64,000 nt of DNA from Azonexus hydrophilus. GTDB taxonomy: Bacteria; Pseudomonadota; Gammaproteobacteria; Burkholderiales; Rhodocyclaceae. Under the pieces are notes generated by a model that worked only from the letters and a program-made list of their open reading frames with translations, had not been told where the DNA came from and did not search any database. The stretch spans positions 186,001 through 250,000 of the forward strand of contig NZ_MTHD01000003.1 in assembly GCF_001956855.1 (NCBI RefSeq), read 5' to 3'. Made by a program: the position numbers and the translations under genes. Numbering within the stretch: position 1 is the stretch's first letter; every line of letters begins with the position of its first letter. This document shows positions 24,742-32,884 of the stretch, in pieces.

Positions 24742-26597
24742 TCCTGTCGAATCGCGGCGTTCTGCAACGCTATTTCGTTCTCCTGTATCTCGCGCTGTTC
24801 GCCATGATCGGCCTGTTCTGGCCGCTGGTCTCCTTCGACGGCAGTGCCGCCTGGGGATTTGCTGCACTGGCCAGCGCCGCCTATGCCGGTTTGTACCTGT
24901 TGCCGGTGGTGCTCGTCAGCGCCCTGACGGCCTTCCTCTTGCCGAAAGACTGGGCGCCCCGTCATGCGCTGGTCGCCACGCTGGCTTTCATCGGCGGCAG
25001 CCTGGCGCTGCTGGCGGTCTATGCCGACTACCGGCTGTACGCGCTGTATCAATACCATTTCAATGGTTTCGTCTGGAACCTGCTGACCACCCCCGGCGGG
25101 ATTTCAGCGCTGGGCGCGACCGCCGAGACCGAGCGGACGATTGCCATCCAGGTGGCGATGTTCGTTGCCGGCAATGCGGCGGTGCTGCTGTCGCTGCATC
25201 ATTTCCGGGCGCACGGTCCGGTTTTCCGGCGGCGTGCCGTGGCCTTCGCGATGGTGGCCATGGTCGGTCTGCTGACGGTCGAGGAAGGTGTCTATGCCTA
25301 CAGTGTGCATACCGGTCAGGAGGCCTTGCTCGAGGCCGCCGATGTCGTCCCTTTCCATCTGCGTAGCGGCGCCAAGCGGCTGCTGACCCGTCTCGGCGTC
25401 GAGCGGCGGGCGCTGCAGGAACTGCGTCTGGCCGGCGGCACCGTCGATTACCCGGGCGGCACCCTGACGACCGGGCAGGTCAAGCAGGACATGAACGTCA
25501 TCGTGCTGGTTGCCGAATCCTTTCGCTGGGATCTGCTCGACCCGGAAATCACGCCGAACCTGTGGAAATTTTCGCAGCGGGCGACGCGTTACGAAAACCA
25601 CTACAGCGGTGGCAACCGGACGCGGATGGGGCTGTTCTCGATGTTCTACGGCATCTATGCGCCGTACTGGTACAGCTTCGAGCAACAGCGCGTGGCGCCG
25701 GCGCTGATGAACTACATGCGCCAGCACGATTACCAGCTGGCGCTGCACACCAGCCAGAGCTTCGACTACCCGGAACTGCGCAATACGCTGTTTGCCGGCG
25801 TGCCGGAAGCCAACATGCAGGAACTGCGGACCGGCGAACCCTGGCAGCGCGACATCCAGAACATCGACGACCTGAAGGTCAAACTGGACCAGCGAGCGCA
25901 CGACAAGCCCTTTTTCGGCTTCATGTTCTTCGAATCCACGCATGCGCCGTACACCTTTCCCGAGGAGACGGCGCTGCGCAGCGACTACCTGCGCGAGCTG
26001 AACTACGTGAAGCTCAATCTGCGCGACAACATCGAGGGTATCCACGCCCGCTACATCAACGCCGCCCACCATGTTGACAGCCAGGTCGGGCGCCTGATCG
26101 AACACCTGGAAAGCACCGGCATGCTCGACAAGACCGTCGTCTTGTTCAGCGGCGATCACGGTGAGGAGTTCATGGAAAAGGGCCACTGGGGCCACGGCCA
26201 CAGCAACACCTTCCCCGAAGAGCAGGTCCGTGTGCCGCTGGTGCTCTGGCTGCCGGGCCAGGCGCCGGCTGTGGTCACGCATCGCACTTCGCACCTGCAG
26301 ATCGCGCCGACGCTGCTCACTTACCTTGGCGTGACGCAGCCGGCCCGCAGCTACAGCTCGGCCGATACCCTGGATCAGACCATGCCCTACTTCGTCTTCG
26401 GCGAATACGACCACATGGGCATTTTCGACGGTGCGCACAAGATCACCTTCCCTTACACCGGCAGCGATTTTTTCCGCTACAGCGTGTTCGACGCCGCCGA
26501 CCAGCCGCTTCCCCGGATGGAGCGCGAGGCGGTGCTGGCAGGCGCGACCGGGCTGATCGACGAAGTCACCCGGGAAAGCCGGCGCTTTGTCCGCTGA
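24738..26597 (+). CDS. YejM/PbgA-like membrane sulfatase-fold protein (DUF3413 type)
   Basis: A 619-residue inner-membrane protein. About five helices fill residues 1-190, and the segment RLYALYQYHFNGFVWNLLTT resembles the corresponding YejM region. The periplasmic alkaline-phosphatase-fold domain (about 245-600) has metal-site candidates VAESFRWD (Glu), GGNRTRMGLFSMFYG (Thr nucleophile position) and SGDHGEEF (Asp-His). YejM regulates lipopolysaccharide synthesis through LapB/FtsH; this copy keeps residues expected for phosphotransfer, so it may also be an enzyme. It overlaps the methyltransferase gene. Confidence 0.75.
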   Translation: MILSNRGVLQRYFVLLYLALFAMIGLFWPLVSFDGSAAWGFAALASAAYAGLYLLPVVLVSALTAFLLPKDWAPRHALVATLAFIGGSLALLAVYADYRLYALYQYHFNGFVWNLLTTPGGISALGATAETERTIAIQVAMFVAGNAAVLLSLHHFRAHGPVFRRRAVAFAMVAMVGLLTVEEGVYAYSVHTGQEALLEAADVVPFHLRSGAKRLLTRLGVERRALQELRLAGGTVDYPGGTLTTGQVKQDMNVIVLVAESFRWDLLDPEITPNLWKFSQRATRYENHYSGGNRTRMGLFSMFYGIYAPYWYSFEQQRVAPALMNYMRQHDYQLALHTSQSFDYPELRNTLFAGVPEANMQELRTGEPWQRDIQNIDDLKVKLDQRAHDKPFFGFMFFESTHAPYTFPEETALRSDYLRELNYVKLNLRDNIEGIHARYINAAHHVDSQVGRLIEHLESTGMLDKTVVLFSGDHGEEFMEKGHWGHGHSNTFPEEQVRVPLVLWLPGQAPAVVTHRTSHLQIAPTLLTYLGVTQPARSYSSADTLDQTMPYFVFGEYDHMGIFDGAHKITFPYTGSDFFRYSVFDAADQPLPRMEREAVLAGATGLIDEVTRESRRFVR

Positions 26598-26631
26598 ACC
26601 CCGGTCAACCTGCATTACGGATCACTTTTTC

Positions 26632-28581
26632 ATGCTTCCCCAGTTCATCCGGCGGCATTTGCCGCACCATGCCCAGAGCCGTTATCTGGCGCTTCTCCTC
26701 GCCAGCTGGTGGCTGGTGTTCACCCTGACCCGGGGCGCACTGCTGCTGAAAAGCGGCAGCACCGCCGGCATCACGCCGCTGCTGGCGCTGGAGGTCTTTG
26801 CCACCGGGCTGCTCTACGACCTGGCTTTCCTTGTTTATGCCGCAGTGGTCCTGGGCTGCCTCCTGCTCATCGTTCCCTGGCGCTGGCGCGAGCGCCGCTG
26901 GCATGGCGTCGGGCGGCAGGTCGTGCTGGTCGGCAGCCTCTTTGCGATGTTGTTCGTGGCTGTTGCCGAGTGGCTGTTCTGGGACGAGTTCGGGGTGCGC
27001 TTCAACTTTATTGCGGTCGACTACCTGATTTACTCAAAAGAGGTCATCGACAACATCCTCCAGTCCTATCCCGTTTTTTCAATACTTGGCGTCATTGCCG
27101 TGCTGGCGCTGGCTGCTGGTGCGCTGGCAGCGCCGGCGCTGGAAGCGGTGCAGCGAGCGCCGCTGGCCAGCCGCAAGCGCTCGGCCGGGCTGCTGGTGTC
27201 GTTGTTGCTGGTGGCGGTGGTGGTCATGTTGCTGCTCGGCCAGGACGGACCGGGACGCAACAGCGGCAACGCCTGGCAACGGGAGCTGGCCGGCAACGGC
27301 CCGTACCAGTTCTTTGCTGCCTTCCGCAACAACGAAATCGCCTACGGGCAGTTTTATGCCGAACTGCCGGCGGAGGAAGTCGGCCGTCTGGTGCGCGCCG
27401 AACTCGCCGAACCGAATGCCCGTTTCATCGGCCGGCAAGCGCAGGACATCCGCCGCGTCATCGACAATCCGGGGGCGCCGCGCCGCCTGAACGTCGTCCT
27501 GGTGACCATCGAAAGCCTGAGCGCGAAATATCTCGGCAGCTTCGGCGATACCCGCGGGCTGACACCGAATCTTGATCGCCTGCGCAGCGAAAGCCTGTTC
27601 TTCAGCAATTTTTACGCGACCGGCACGCGCACCGACCGTGGCCTGGAGGCGATCACCCTGTCGATTCCGCCGACGCCGGGGCGCTCCATCGTCAAGCGCA
27701 TCGGCCGGGAAAGCGGTTATGCCAGCCTGGGCTACCAGTTCCGCCGCCAGGGTTACGACACGGTCTTTGTTTATGGCGGTCGCGGCTATTTCGACAACAT
27801 GAATGCCTTTTTCTCCGGCAACGGCTACCGGATTGTCGATCAGGCCCGGGTGCCCAAGTCCGAAATGGCCTTCGAGAACGCCTGGGGCATGGCCGACGAG
27901 GATCTTTACCGGCAGGCACTGAAGCTTGCCGATGCCGATCATGCGACAGGCCAGCCGTTTTTCCTGCAACTGATGACGACCTCCAACCATCGACCCTACA
28001 CCTACCCGGATGGCCGCATCGACATACCTTCCGGCAGCGGTCGCGAGGGCGCGGTCAAATACACCGATTACGCGATCGGGAAGTTTCTCGCCGAGGCGCG
28101 GCAAAAACCGTGGTTTGCGCAGACTGTCTTCGTCTTCGTCGCCGATCATAACGCCGGCAGTGCCGGTCAGCAGGATCTGCCAACGGAAAACTACCGGATT
28201 CCGCTGTTCATCCATTCGCCGGGCAACGTGCCGGCGCGCGAGGTGGCGACGCTGGCCAGCCAGATCGACCTGGCGCCGACGCTGCTCGGTCTGCTCAATA
28301 TCGATTACACCTCGTCGTTCTTCGGTCGCAACCTGCTGCTCGATCCGGCGCGGCCCGGGCGGGCGTTGATCGGCAACTACCAGCATCTCGGGCTGTTCGA
28401 CGGTGAGCAGCTTGGCATTCTCAGCCCGCGCCGCGTGTTGCGCCTGGCCGGGGGCGACGGCGAGCAGCCAGCAGCCGGGGACGAGCCGCTGATCCGTCGT
28501 GCCGTGGCCTATTACCAGGCCGCCAGCCACCTCTTTGGCGAGCACCTGCTCGGGCCGCCGGCGTGGGAAATCAGTCGCTGA
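26632..28581 (+). CDS. LTA synthase-like phosphoglycerol/phosphoethanolamine transferase
   Basis: A 649-residue member of the LtaS/OpgB group. Five N-terminal helices (about 10-205) precede a periplasmic sulfatase-fold domain with VTIESLSAKYLGSFG (Glu), GTRTDRGLEAI (Thr nucleophile) and VADHNAGSAG (Asp-His). In Gram-negatives such enzymes transfer phosphoglycerol or phosphoethanolamine from phospholipid to periplasmic glucans or other glycans. ATG 26632 is preferred to the frame opening at 26587, since it begins the membrane segment. It lies 34 bp after the YejM-like gene and converges with cpxA, overlapping 11 bp. Confidence 0.8.
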   Translation: MLPQFIRRHLPHHAQSRYLALLLASWWLVFTLTRGALLLKSGSTAGITPLLALEVFATGLLYDLAFLVYAAVVLGCLLLIVPWRWRERRWHGVGRQVVLVGSLFAMLFVAVAEWLFWDEFGVRFNFIAVDYLIYSKEVIDNILQSYPVFSILGVIAVLALAAGALAAPALEAVQRAPLASRKRSAGLLVSLLLVAVVVMLLLGQDGPGRNSGNAWQRELAGNGPYQFFAAFRNNEIAYGQFYAELPAEEVGRLVRAELAEPNARFIGRQAQDIRRVIDNPGAPRRLNVVLVTIESLSAKYLGSFGDTRGLTPNLDRLRSESLFFSNFYATGTRTDRGLEAITLSIPPTPGRSIVKRIGRESGYASLGYQFRRQGYDTVFVYGGRGYFDNMNAFFSGNGYRIVDQARVPKSEMAFENAWGMADEDLYRQALKLADADHATGQPFFLQLMTTSNHRPYTYPDGRIDIPSGSGREGAVKYTDYAIGKFLAEARQKPWFAQTVFVFVADHNAGSAGQQDLPTENYRIPLFIHSPGNVPAREVATLASQIDLAPTLLGLLNIDYTSSFFGRNLLLDPARPGRALIGNYQHLGLFDGEQLGILSPRRVLRLAGGDGEQPAAGDEPLIRRAVAYYQAASHLFGEHLLGPPAWEISR

Positions 28582-29659
28582 CCAGCGGCAATTCGAGGTC
28601 GACGCGGAAGCCGCCGTCGGCCAGGTTTTTTGCCCTGATCGTGCCGTCGACCGCAGTCATTACCCGACGGGCGATGGCCAGGCCGAGGCCGTGACCGTTG
28701 CCGATGGCGTTGCTGGTGCGGCGGAAGGGTTCGAAGATGAACGGCAGTTCGTCTTCCGGCACGCCGGGGCCGTGGTCGAGGACGCTGATCCGGCAGCGCC
28801 GGTCGGGCGTGATGGCGCTGACGATGCGAACCCTGCCGCCGGCCGGGGAATGCTTGAGGGCGTTGCGTACGACATTTTCGACCGCCCGGTGCAGCAGCTC
28901 GGGATTGGCGCGGACGCGCAGGCCGGGGGTTTCGTCGATATCGATGATGAGGTGACGGGGGGCCGCTTCCAGACGGGCGTCTTCCAGCAGGTCGGCGATC
29001 AGTTCGTCCAGTTCGATGGTCTCGATGGCGCCGCCGACGCCGGCTTCCAGCCGCGACAGCGTCAGCAGTTCGCCGACCAGGTGGTTCATCCGCTCGCCTT
29101 CACGTTCGAGGCGGTTCATCGTTTCGTCGAAGCGTTCCGGTTCCTGGCGTGCCAGGCCAATGGCCGCATGCAGGCGGGCCAGCGGCGAGCGCAGTTCATG
29201 CGAGACATCGTGAAGCAGCCGGGTTTGTGCGTCGAGCAGGCTGCGCAGGCGTTCGCTCATGCGGTCGAAGTCGTGGCCAAGATCGGCCAGTTCGTCGCGG
29301 CGACGCCCCATCGCCGGGGCGATGCGCAGGCTCAGGTCGCCCTCGGCGGCGGCAGCGAAGGCAGCCTTGAGCCGGCGCACCGGGCGGGCGACGTACCACG
29401 CGATGGCGCCGGCTGCGGCCAGGCTGGCGAGCAGGCCGGTCAGGATCGGCAACAGCGGCAGCGGCGGCGGTTTGCCGGGAAATCCCGGTGGTGGTGGACG
29501 CATCTCGTCGTTCGCTGCCCGGGGTGGTGGTGGTCGGTGTTGCTCGAAACGGCTCCGCAGCTCGTCGCGTTCGATCCAGAAAATCGCCGCCGTGCCGAGG
29601 ATTGCGCTCAGTTGCGCCAGCCAGACGATGAGGAAGAACTTCCAGAACAGGCGTCCCAT
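28571..29659 (-). CDS. cpxA: Envelope-stress sensor kinase, CpxA-like
   Basis: A 362-residue kinase. Helix 1 about 7-25, a short Pro-rich periplasmic part (about 30-65; RPPPPGFPGKPPPLPLL), helix 2 about 68-90, then HAMP, H-box LLHDVSHELRSPLARLH, N-box NVVRNALKHS and G-boxes LDHGPGVPEDE, GHGLGLAIA. The kinase and regulator order and the GTAAA boxes before the regulator support a Cpx assignment. The periplasmic domain is much smaller than in E. coli CpxA, so its signal may differ. GTCGACCGCA lies at 28646. Confidence 0.78.
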   Translation of the reverse strand: MGRLFWKFFLIVWLAQLSAILGTAAIFWIERDELRSRFEQHRPPPPRAANDEMRPPPPGFPGKPPPLPLLPILTGLLASLAAAGAIAWYVARPVRRLKAAFAAAAEGDLSLRIAPAMGRRRDELADLGHDFDRMSERLRSLLDAQTRLLHDVSHELRSPLARLHAAIGLARQEPERFDETMNRLEREGERMNHLVGELLTLSRLEAGVGGAIETIELDELIADLLEDARLEAAPRHLIIDIDETPGLRVRANPELLHRAVENVVRNALKHSPAGGRVRIVSAITPDRRCRISVLDHGPGVPEDELPFIFEPFRRTSNAIGNGHGLGLAIARRVMTAVDGTIRAKNLADGGFRVDLELPLVSD

Positions 29660-29661
29660 GT

Positions 29662-30342
29662 TCAGCCCGGAATCATCTGGTAGCCCTGGCGGAACACCGT
29701 CTGGATCGGCGAGCGGCCGTCGTCGAGCAGGCCGAGCTTCTGGCGGATGCTCGACAGGTGCACGTCGATGCTGCGATCGTAGCGGGCCAGCGGTCGGCCG
29801 AGTGCCTGGGCGGACAGTTCATCCTTGCCGACGATGTGGCCGGCGTTGCGGGCCAGCACTTCGAGCAGGTTGAATTCGGTGCTGGTCAGTTCGAGCAGTT
29901 GTCCCCGCCATTCTGCCCGGCGCTGCGCGGCATGCAGGCGCAGCGGGCCGACGGCCAGTTCGCCGTTGTCCTGCGGTGCGCTGGCACTGCGCCGCAGGAT
30001 GGCGCGCAGGCGGGCGGCCAGCTCGCGCGGCAGGCAGGGTTTGGGGACATAGTCGTCGGCACCGAGTTCGAGGCCGACGATGCGATCCATGTCGTCGCCG
30101 CGCGCCGTCAGCATCAGCACCGGCATCCGGCTGCCGGCGCGGATGCGGCGCAACGCTTCGATGCCGGAAATCCCCGGCATCATCACGTCGAGCACGGCGA
30201 TGGCGAAATTGCCGGACAGCGCCGCCTGCACGCCGCTTTCACCGTCGTGCGCGAGATCGACGGCAAAGCCGTCGCGCCTGAGGTAATCGGCAAGCATGCC
30301 GGCCAGTTCCACATCGTCGTCGATCAGCAGCACGGCTGCCAT
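29662..30342 (-). CDS. cpxR: Response regulator, CpxR-like
   Basis: A 226-residue OmpR-family regulator: acidic pair IDDD, VLDVMMPGISG (phospho-Asp near 52), TARG, KPC in place of the common KPF, and a winged helix ending TVFRQGYQM. ATG 30342 has GGAG eight bases upstream; the GTG three codons earlier is less likely. It ends 2 bp before cpxA. A perfect GTAAA-N5-GTAAA site lies 70-84 bp upstream on its own strand, matching the known CpxR box and indicating autoregulation. Confidence 0.82.
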   Translation of the reverse strand: MAAVLLIDDDVELAGMLADYLRRDGFAVDLAHDGESGVQAALSGNFAIAVLDVMMPGISGIEALRRIRAGSRMPVLMLTARGDDMDRIVGLELGADDYVPKPCLPRELAARLRAILRRSASAPQDNGELAVGPLRLHAAQRRAEWRGQLLELTSTEFNLLEVLARNAGHIVGKDELSAQALGRPLARYDRSIDVHLSSIRQKLGLLDDGRSPIQTVFRQGYQMIPG

Positions 30343-30411
30343 GTCCTGCACTCCATCATTTCCGGATTCAAGTCGGCATCATAGCCAAGGGGGCGCCGCC
30401 AGAGCGCTGTT

Positions 30412-30426
30412 TTTACAGACTTTTAC
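30412..30426 (-). promoter_or_regulatory. CpxR box (GTAAA-N5-GTAAA, perfect)
   Basis: Read on the minus strand the site is GTAAAAGTCTGTAAA, an exact match to the GTAAA-N5-GTAAA consensus described for E. coli CpxR. It points toward cpxR and lies 70-84 bp before its ATG, where an activator or autoregulatory site would sit. The match is read directly; binding is inferred. Confidence 0.7.
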
Positions 30427-30502
30427 CCCGGCGTGCCGGTGGGGCGGCAATTTTGGCCGCAGGCAGGTTTTGCCGGTTTGTCCGTCGTTTTTCGCTGTTT
30501 TT

Positions 30503-30516
30503 TGCGGTCGACCGCA
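30503..30516. repeat. Full 14-bp palindrome TGCGGTCGACCGCA
   Basis: The second of only two full-length copies of the iterated word in this window; both copies are intergenic and both lie beside response-regulator genes. Unlike the copy at 21974, the symmetry does not extend past the 14 bp. It lies between the two CpxR-like boxes. Confidence 0.7.
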
Positions 30517-30542
30517 GTAATTAACCGATTTCTTGACGAGTT

Positions 30543-30557
30543 TTTACTCCGTTTAAC
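30543..30557 (-). promoter_or_regulatory. Second CpxR-like box (GTTAA-N5-GTAAA)
   Basis: The minus strand reads GTTAAACGGAGTAAA, one mismatch from GTAAA-N5-GTAAA. It lies 101-115 bp before the EF-hand gene and could allow CpxR to control that gene as well. A TTGACG at 30533-30538 could be an associated -35 element, but no convincing -10 follows. Confidence 0.5.
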
Positions 30558-30657
30558 GTCGATCGCCGCCAATTATTGGGCCAAATGGCCGATAACTTGC
30601 TCAGAAGGCGATGCCGGAACGTATTTCCGGGTTTTTTACCGTTAAAAGGAGTCGATC

Positions 30658-31296
30658 ATGATCAGTGGTGTCGGTAGTTCGTCACAAATGAGCCAGCTGT
30701 TTTCCCGGCTGGACAGCAAGAGCCAGGGTTACCTGGAAAAAAGCGACCTGGTGTCGGCTTTCAGTGCCATTTCCGGGACCGAAGACAGTGCCGCCGAAGA
30801 GCTGTTCGCGGCGCTGGATGCTGACAGCGATGGCAAGGTCACGGAAAGCGAGTTTGCCTCGACGCTGAGCAAGCTGCAGGAGGAACTCGACAGCCAGTTC
30901 GCCCAGATGCGCATGCAGGGCATGGCCGGGCAGGGCCCGCAAGGCATGGGTGGCATGCCGCCGCCGCCACCACCAAACGATGAGGGTTTCACGCAGGAAG
31001 AACTGGAAGCGCAACTGACGGAAATCGGCGATTCGGATAGCGAACGCAGCAGCCTGATTACCGACATCGTCTCCAACTTCGAGGCGGCCGACAGCGATGG
31101 CGACGGCAAGGTCAGCTTCCAGGAAGCGATGGCCTACAAGGATGAGCAGCAGTCAGCCAGTGGTACCGAGGAAAGTTCGACGACACAGGCCAGCAGCAGC
31201 GAATCGCAGGTGTTGAAGCAGATCATGCAGTTGATGCACGCCTATGGCCGTCCGGACCAGGATGAGGCCACCAGCCTGCTGTCGACGCTGGCCTGA
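30658..31296 (+). CDS. EF-hand calcium-binding protein
   Basis: A 212-residue acidic protein with no signal peptide. Two canonical EF-hand loops are clear, DADSDGKVTESEF (near 55-67) and DSDGDGKVSFQEA (near 146-158), each preceded by a less perfect one (RLDSKSQGYLEKSDL; IGDSDSERSS), so it is a double EF-hand pair. The linker is Met/Gly/Pro rich (GMAGQGPQGMGGMPPPPPP). Similar proteins are sometimes named XopAW-family after a Xanthomonas effector, but no type III system is visible here. It sits opposite cpxR, behind a CpxR-like site, so Ca2+ and envelope stress may be linked. Confidence 0.8.
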   Translation: MISGVGSSSQMSQLFSRLDSKSQGYLEKSDLVSAFSAISGTEDSAAEELFAALDADSDGKVTESEFASTLSKLQEELDSQFAQMRMQGMAGQGPQGMGGMPPPPPPNDEGFTQEELEAQLTEIGDSDSERSSLITDIVSNFEAADSDGDGKVSFQEAMAYKDEQQSASGTEESSTTQASSSESQVLKQIMQLMHAYGRPDQDEATSLLSTLA

Positions 31297-31304
31297 TTCA
31301 GGGG

Positions 31305-32258
31305 TCAGGCCGGGGCCGGGCACTCGTCGCAGCGGTGAATCTCCACGGTGACGTGGACGATTTCCTCGTGGATGGCGAGTGCTTGGCGTACGGCCAGTGG
31401 TGTCAGCGCCGGGTCGTGCGTCAGCAGCGAGACGGCGCAGGCATAGGCGCCGTTGCCGACGCGCCAGACATGCAGGTCGGTGATTTGGGTGCCGGGCGGC
31501 AGTTCGCCGATGACCTCGCGGATTTCCGCGACCACGGGATGATCCATCTCGCGGTCGAGCAGCACGCGGCCGGTGTCGCGCAGCAGGTTCTTCGCCCATA
31601 GCGCAACCAGCACGGCGCCGACCAGCGCGCACGCCGGATCGAGCCAGTCCCAGCCGTAAAACCAGCCGCCGGCCAGCGCGCCGATGGCCAGCACCGAGGT
31701 CAGCGCATCGGTGATGACGTGGATGTAGGCGGCCTTCAGGTTGAGGTCGTCGTGCTGATGGCCGTGACCATGATCGTGGCCGTGGTGATGGTCGTCACCG
31801 CCGGCGCGGTGCAAAATTGCCGCGCAACCGAGGTTGACCGCAAGACCGAGGACGGCGACGACCAGGGCTTCGGCGTAGCGGATCGGCTGCGGTTCGAGCA
31901 GCCGGTCGACGGCGCCGAGCACCATCAGCGCGGCGACGGCGATCAGGAACAGCGCGCTGGTATAGCCGCCGAGCACTTCGATCTTCCAGGTGCCGAAGGC
32001 GAAACGCGGGTCGTTGGCGTACTTGCGGGCGGCAGCGTAGGCAAACACCGAGAGGCCGATGGCCAGCGCGTGCGAACTCATGTGCCAGCCGTCGGCGAGC
32101 ACGGCCATCGAGTTGAACCACCAGCCGGCGGTGATTTCGACGACCATCGTCACCAGCGTGATCCACAGCACGATCCGCGTGCCTTTTTCGGCGCGGGTGT
32201 TGCCGGTGCCGAAATCGTGAGTCTGTTCCCAGCGGGAAATGTCGTGATGGGCGTTCAT
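31305..32258 (-). CDS. dmeF: CDF cation efflux transporter, DmeF-like (Co/Ni)
   Basis: A 317-residue cation diffusion facilitator with six helices. The transport-site residues appear in SMAVLADGWHMSSHAL (helix II) and YIHVITDALTSVLAI (helix V). A His-rich loop (HHHGHDHGHGHQHDD) lies between helices IV and V, and a C-terminal metal domain ends HRCDECPAPA. The pattern DGWHMSSHA and the N-terminus THDFGTGN fit DmeF, which exports cobalt and nickel. ATG 32258 overlaps the aldolase stop (ATGA), tying metal export to the methionine-salvage genes; class II aldolases use divalent metals. Confidence 0.82.
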   Translation of the reverse strand: MNAHHDISRWEQTHDFGTGNTRAEKGTRIVLWITLVTMVVEITAGWWFNSMAVLADGWHMSSHALAIGLSVFAYAAARKYANDPRFAFGTWKIEVLGGYTSALFLIAVAALMVLGAVDRLLEPQPIRYAEALVVAVLGLAVNLGCAAILHRAGGDDHHHGHDHGHGHQHDDLNLKAAYIHVITDALTSVLAIGALAGGWFYGWDWLDPACALVGAVLVALWAKNLLRDTGRVLLDREMDHPVVAEIREVIGELPPGTQITDLHVWRVGNGAYACAVSLLTHDPALTPLAVRQALAIHEEIVHVTVEIHRCDECPAPA

Positions 32259-32884
32259 TGCTGGCCGTAACTCCCGAATTTTTCGCTGACAGCGGCCATT
32301 TCGTCGGCGCTCAGCAATACCGGCTGGCCGAGCTGGCAGGCGCGCCAGTATTGTTCGCACAGTTCCTCGAGTTCGATCGCCAGCGCCAGTGCCTCGTCCA
32401 GATCGCGGCCGGCGACCAGCAGGCCGTGGTTGGCGAGCAGGCAGGCCTTGCGCTTTTCCATCGCCGCCAATGCTGCGGTCGACAGTGCCTGCGAGCCAAA
32501 AATGGCGTAGTCGGCGCAACGGACGGTATCGCCACCGAAGCGCGCGATCATGTAATGGAAGGGCGGGATGTCCAGACGCAGGCAGGCCAGGCTGACGGCG
32601 AACGGCGAATGGGCGTGCAGCACGGCGCCGACGTCCGGCCGGGCGGCATAGAGGTCGCGGTGGAAACGCCATTCCGACGAAGGCTTGCGCCGGCCGATGG
32701 CGGCGCCGTCGAGCGTCATGTGCGGGATGTCGTCGGGCGTCAGCGTTTCGTAGGCCATGCCGGTCGGCGTGATCAGGAAGCCGGCGCCGTCGCGCACGCT
32801 GACGTTGCCGGCGGTGCCACGGTTCAGTCCGGCCGGACGCATGGCGCGGGCGGTGGCGATCAGGGCGGCGCGCGGATCAGTCAT
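32255..32884 (-). CDS. Class II aldolase, FucA/Ald2-like (candidate 5-methylthioribulose-1-P aldolase)
   Basis: A 209-residue class II aldolase. It follows E. coli L-fuculose-1-phosphate aldolase closely at GLNRGTAGNVSVRDG, LITPTGMAYETLT and SSEWRFHRDLY. The metal site is complete: E71, H90, H92 and H153. It overlaps mtnA by 8 bp. In Rhodospirillum rubrum and some E. coli a similar aldolase acts after MtnA, splitting 5-methylthioribulose-1-phosphate into dihydroxyacetone phosphate and methylthioacetaldehyde (DHAP shunt). That role is inferred from context. MtnB dehydratase is less likely because the N-terminal motif is of FucA type. Confidence 0.72.
   Translation of the reverse strand: MTDPRAALIATARAMRPAGLNRGTAGNVSVRDGAGFLITPTGMAYETLTPDDIPHMTLDGAAIGRRKPSSEWRFHRDLYAARPDVGAVLHAHSPFAVSLACLRLDIPPFHYMIARFGGDTVRCADYAIFGSQALSTAALAAMEKRKACLLANHGLLVAGRDLDEALALAIELEELCEQYWRACQLGQPVLLSADEMAAVSEKFGSYGQQ

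Larger units (their letters stand above)
30343..30657. other. 315-bp divergent intergenic region cpxR / EF-hand gene
   Basis: No gene is seen here. The stretch is richer in A+T than its surroundings and has several T-runs. It holds a perfect CpxR-type box (30412-30426), the full 14-bp TGCGGTCGACCGCA palindrome (30503-30516), a near-perfect second box (30543-30557) and the strong ribosome site AAAAGGAG before 30658. It is therefore a dense two-way regulatory region. Confidence 0.7.

Noticed and set aside
30658-31296. Type III secreted effector (XopAW)
   Set aside because: The EF-hands are real, but no secretion system, chaperone or secretion signal is visible; the name would be misleading.
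32255-32884. Methylthioribulose-1-phosphate dehydratase MtnB
   Set aside because: The N-terminal region NRGTAGNVSVRDG and the SSEWRFH segment are of FucA aldolase type, not of MtnB type. Not fully excluded.
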